Positions 61,125 to 64,000 of a stretch of 64,000 nt of DNA are shown one piece after another. Both the position numbers and the translations under genes were made by a program. The notes under the pieces were generated by a model. It made no database searches and had not been told where the DNA came from. It saw nothing but the letters and a program-made list of their open reading frames with translations. The stretch is from assembly GCF_014138435.1 (NCBI RefSeq), contig NZ_JACJIM010000005.1, forward strand, positions 248,001 through 312,000, given 5' to 3'. The DNA comes from Methylobacterium fujisawaense (GTDB taxonomy: Bacteria > Pseudomonadota > Alphaproteobacteria > Rhizobiales > Beijerinckiaceae). Position 1 is the first letter of the stretch. Each line of letters begins with the position of its first letter.

Positions 61125-62834
61125 TCAGGCCGCGCGGAGATTGTCGAGAAAGCCTGCGATCTCGCCGCCGAGACGTTCGGCGTCCCGCGACAAGCTGCGG
61201 GCCGCGGCCAACATGCCGGCCGCGACCGTGTCGGCCTCCGCGGCCGGATCGGTTGTTCCTGTGATGTCGAAGCCGGGTTCCACGGCGTCGGCGGTACAGG
61301 GGATGACGATCTGGACGGCCTCCCGCGCTGCAGCGCCCTGCTGCTCGACGGCGACGGCGATCGAAGCCGCCGCCCGGCTCATATCGGCGATCCGGGCGGT
61401 GATGCCTGCGATCGCCGACGTCGCCTCGACAGTCGATCCCTGCAGTTCGGCCACGTGCCGGCCGATGACTTCGGTGGCCTCTTTGGTCTGTCCCGCCAGG
61501 GTCTTCACTTCGGCGGCCACAACCGCAAATCCGCGCCCTGCCTCACCGGCCCGCGCGGCTTCGATCGCGGCATTGAGGGCGAGGAGATGGGTCTGGGCGG
61601 CAATCTTGGTGATCATGCGGACCACATCGCCGATCCGGTCCGCGGCGCCGCTGAGGGCTTGAACACGCGAGAGGGTCTGTTCCGCCTCCACCGCCGCGCC
61701 ACCTGCCAGAGACGCCGTGATCTCGGCTTGGCGATTGACCTCGTGGGCCGCAGAGTCGAACGCCCCGGTAGCGGCGGCAATCCGCCGGACGTCGGACTGA
61801 GCCTGTTCCGCTGCGGCGGCCATCGTCGCCGCGTGACTCGTCGTCAACGTGACCATCTCGCACAGTCTCTCGGCCGTGGCGCGCAGCTCCGCCGAGTCGG
61901 ATGACACGGTCTCGACAACCCCGCCGATCTCCGCTTCGAACCGCTCCGTCATGTTGCGAAACGCGTCACGGCGTTGCTGTTCACGGTGCGCCTGCACCCG
62001 GGCCGCCTCCTCTTCGCGGCGTTCGGCGTGCCGAATCCTGTTCTCACAGGCCCTGAGAGCCCCCGCCATCGCGCCGAGTTCGACGTCCTGCATCAGGGTG
62101 GAAATCGGAACCGTCGACCCGTTCTCCGCCCATCGCCGCAGGGTGGCGGTGATCGCCGACACCGGTCGAACGACATGGCGCAGGACGATCCACGCCAGCC
62201 CGAGGCTGATCGATGCGGAGGCCGACACGGCCATGGCGAGCGCCCACCACGCCATCCGGCCGGTTGTATCGACGGTCTTGGCTTCTTCGGCGATCCTGCC
62301 TTGACGGTTCATGAGCAACGCGTCGACTGCCTGCAGAAGCGCTGCCGCATCGGCCTCCAGCACCGTCGACAGGACCTGGTCGGCCAGTTCGCGTTCCCCG
62401 GCCCGGTCGAGGGCGGCCGCCTCGGCCCCGACAGCGAGGACGTGCTGCCAAGCTACGCGCAGAGTTGTCGCCAGCTTTTGGTCATCGGGCGCCGTAACGG
62501 TCGAAAGATACGCGCTCCAGGCGGCCGAGAGCGATCGATGCGCCGCGTCGATCTTGACGAAGCTTTCACGACGGGCCTCCTCAGTCGGCGCAGCGTGCGC
62601 CAGAACCGCAAGCGTCCGAAGATCCTGACTCAGTTGCTTGATGGTGCCGAGCAGGGTTGTGGCCTTGATCTCACCGGCCAGGGTGCGACTCGCTGCTTCG
62701 ACAATGCCGATCCGGACTGCAGAGACCAATCCGACACCAACCGGAAGACAGAACATCGTCACGGCAAATGCAATAACGATCGATCGAACGCTTAATTCAA
62801 GCCGCAGCCCAAGAAATGACAGACGCACATGCAT
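61125..62834 (-). CDS. Methyl-accepting chemotaxis protein
   Basis: A 569-residue chemoreceptor. Membrane helices at about 17-40 and 195-218 flank a ~155-residue helical periplasmic domain. A HAMP-like region follows (~218-275), then the signalling domain with the conserved hairpin tip [21 protein letters not shown], given in two parts here as [11 protein letters not shown] and [10 protein letters not shown], and [16 protein letters not shown]. The C-terminus has no obvious CheR-binding pentapeptide. ATG 62834 is preferred; an in-frame TTG at 62894 would add 20 residues. Confidence 0.9.
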   Translation of the reverse strand: MHVRLSFLGLRLELSVRSIVIAFAVTMFCLPVGVGLVSAVRIGIVEAASRTLAGEIKATTLLGTIKQLSQDLRTLAVLAHAAPTEEARRESFVKIDAAHRSLSAAWSAYLSTVTAPDDQKLATTLRVAWQHVLAVGAEAAALDRAGERELADQVLSTVLEADAAALLQAVDALLMNRQGRIAEEAKTVDTTGRMAWWALAMAVSASASISLGLAWIVLRHVVRPVSAITATLRRWAENGSTVPISTLMQDVELGAMAGALRACENRIRHAERREEEAARVQAHREQQRRDAFRNMTERFEAEIGGVVETVSSDSAELRATAERLCEMVTLTTSHAATMAAAAEQAQSDVRRIAAATGAFDSAAHEVNRQAEITASLAGGAAVEAEQTLSRVQALSGAADRIGDVVRMITKIAAQTHLLALNAAIEAARAGEAGRGFAVVAAEVKTLAGQTKEATEVIGRHVAELQGSTVEATSAIAGITARIADMSRAAASIAVAVEQQGAAAREAVQIVIPCTADAVEPGFDITGTTDPAAEADTVAAGMLAAARSLSRDAERLGGEIAGFLDNLRAA

Positions 62835-63235
62835 CCAATGATTTCCGATAAGATCATTGGACTGACTTCTATAAAATAATCTCTCCGGAATCAACGCTCG
62901 TAGAAAGACATGTATTAAACTTGAATGATCTTATATTAAAACATACTTGACTAGTAAAATACAAACAGGCTAAGCAAATATAATGATATTCGCATCTATC
63001 ACTCTTTAGATGACCGTCTCATTTGCGGGCGGACGATCTCCGCAGATTGAGTGTCGCGCGTCGCAAATCTGATCTGCCTGTGGGCGGCACACGCCGCCCG
63101 TCGCGCTGCGGCACGCCGCCGATCCCATCCGCACATCGCTTGCACGCCGGATCGGCCGCGCCGCCTGCCGAGCGCCGCAGATGCGCCGCTCAGTCTACCC
63201 CGCCAACGCCGGGCGAGGCTGCGTCTGCACCGAGG
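62835..63235. other. Intergenic region with an AT-rich island upstream of the chemoreceptor
   Basis: 401 nt without a convincing gene. About 62835-63015 is strongly A/T-rich against a GC-rich background and contains an inverted repeat around AATGAT...ATCATT near the chemoreceptor start. It probably holds the chemoreceptor promoter. From 63020 on the composition returns to normal and nothing is recognised. Confidence 0.5.
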
Positions 63236-63328
63236 TCAGAGCGGCTTGGTCTGCTGGGCGCGCATCCATAACAGGCCGGCCAAGCCCATCCACGGGCACA
63301 CGAAGACGATGAAGGCGACCAATCCCAT
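63236..63328 (-). CDS. Possible 30-residue single-pass membrane protein
   Basis: A 30-codon frame from ATG 63328 to TGA 63236. The peptide is one hydrophobic helix (VAFIVFVCPWMGLAGLLWM) with a polar basic tail (RAQQTKPL). A good Shine-Dalgarno GGGAG lies 7-8 nt before the ATG. No family is recognised. It may be a stress-linked or complex-associated small membrane protein. Confidence 0.5.
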   Translation of the reverse strand: MGLVAFIVFVCPWMGLAGLLWMRAQQTKPL

Positions 63329-63358
63329 GGATCATCTCCCGGCGAACCGTGTGTGACG

Positions 63359-63577
63359 TCAAGAAACGCTCGCCGATTTCGCCGGATCCGCCTCATTGTC
63401 CGCAGCCCGAGCTTGGCGCGCCATCGCGATCAATTCCGATGCCGTAAAGCCGCGGTGCGGGGGCGGTTCAGGGAGGTTACCCGGGGTCGGCAAGCGCGGC
63501 GCCGGCGGAAGGGGCGATGCCCGCCCCGGCCACAACCGCTTCAGCCGACCTGCCTTGCGCAAGGTTCGCTCCACCAC
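63359..63577 (-). CDS. Doubtful small hypothetical protein
   Basis: A 72-codon frame starting at GTG 63577 and ending 30 nt before the small membrane protein start. The C-terminal half (GFTASELIAMARQARAADN) looks like real helix. The N-terminal half is Pro/Arg-rich. A competing start, ATG 63581 in another frame, has a better-spaced GGGAG. Kept only as a possibility. Confidence 0.25.
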   Translation of the reverse strand: MVERTLRKAGRLKRLWPGRASPLPPAPRLPTPGNLPEPPPHRGFTASELIAMARQARAADNEADPAKSASVS

Positions 63578-63947
63578 GCATCCGTCTCCCGCTCATGAAC
63601 TGCGGTGACGGGTAGGCGAGGGCCTGCCGCCGGGTAAGCCGGCTCGGGACAAGTGTGCAGCCGAGGCCCGGCGCGTGGCGTATGGCCCACCCTCTGGGCG
63701 GCCGCCGGCATTGCCCTATGGCACGCTCTTCAGACGCGAGACGCACAGGGGCTCAGACCCGATCAGCCCGCACCGCCGGTTGCCGTGCGGACAGCCGGTG
63801 CAGTTGAGCTGTCTCGTCATCCGCGACATTGCCGTCGACGCTCGAAGTCCGGCTGGTCGGACCGGCGCGCGAGCCCGAAGGTCTCGTTCTGCAAAGTCGT
63901 TTGACCAAATTGCTTCAAATACAGCTCATTGCGGCGCACGATATCGA
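63578..63947. other. Gene-free stretch near the window end
   Basis: 370 nt in which no reading frame has protein-like composition and no RNA gene or repeat was recognised. Confidence 0.35.
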
Positions 63948-64000
63948 ATGAGCCACCAATTTCGTCCGGCTCCGGATGGGCGGTCCGTCGTACGCGAGTG
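63948..64000 (+). CDS. Possible 5' end of a gene truncated by the window edge
   Basis: An ATG at 63948 opens a frame (MSHQFRPAPDGRSVVRE) that stays open to the last base. Only 17 codons are visible and no Shine-Dalgarno sequence precedes it, so this is a weak call. Confidence 0.25.
   Translation, partial: MSHQFRPAPDGRSVVRE

Noticed and set aside
63653..63904. An 83-codon plus-strand frame near the window end
   Set aside because: Composition is Arg/Pro-rich, no ribosome-binding site, no recognisable fold.

Overview
The window is about 70% GC and looks like chromosome of an alphaproteobacterium, most likely Methylobacteriaceae (Methylobacterium/Methylorubrum type). This is inferred from gene order and from families largely confined to Alphaproteobacteria (DUF4167, DUF4164, the ptsP-prfA-prmC block, a ZapA/DUF4164 pair, a seryl-tRNA-synthetase-like amino acid:carrier-protein ligase). 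It has not been tested by a database search. No rRNA, tRNA, CRISPR array, prophage or insertion sequence was recognised.

Region 1 (1-10 kb) is housekeeping: the 3' part of ptsP, prfA, prmC, a DUF4167 protein with a Gln-Asp-Arg repeat tract, then on the minus strand ppx/gppA, rlmE and a coupled gene broken by one in-frame amber codon. A single-domain response regulator and a two-domain cold-shock protein follow. Region 2 (10-16 kb) holds a PepSY/DUF3649/DUF3325 membrane trio and an acetaldehyde-type dehydrogenase near DUF779, an AhpD-like protein and a cupin. Region 3 (15.8-23 kb) is a minus-strand glycolytic/Calvin cluster: gap, pgk, fba, thiE-like, Sel1 protein, with two small coiled-coil genes inserted. 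DUF4164 and zapA diverge from it.

Region 4 (23.4-30.8 kb) is malonate utilisation: a GntR/FCD regulator and MadM/MadL transporter on the minus strand, facing mdcACDEGH on the plus strand across a shared control region with a candidate operator. mdcB is missing. Region 5 (31-46.2 kb) is surface polysaccharide: gmd, an aldehyde dehydrogenase, then a tightly coupled minus-strand set of five glycosyltransferases, a Wzc-like co-polymerase/kinase, a flippase, a polymerase/ligase and an acyltransferase.

Region 6 (46.6-56.4 kb) is the most unusual part. A small carrier protein, an acyl-CoA-dehydrogenase-like flavoprotein, an amino acid:carrier-protein ligase and a DUF1839 protein run directly, with overlaps or gaps of 4-11 nt, into a cytosolic GH2 beta-mannosidase-like protein, a double alpha/beta-hydrolase-fold protein without canonical serine nucleophiles and a Tat-exported glycosidase-like protein; a further esterase-like gene follows after 70 nt. 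This looks like one pathway that activates an amino acid on a carrier, oxidises it, and may attach it to or detach it from a glycan. The product is unknown.

Region 7 (56.5-64 kb) has a CIO-type cytochrome bd oxidase (cydAB) divergent from a universal stress protein with two FNR/FixK-like boxes between them, then an orphan periplasmic sugar-binding protein beside a chemoreceptor, an AT-rich island and a likely 30-residue membrane protein.
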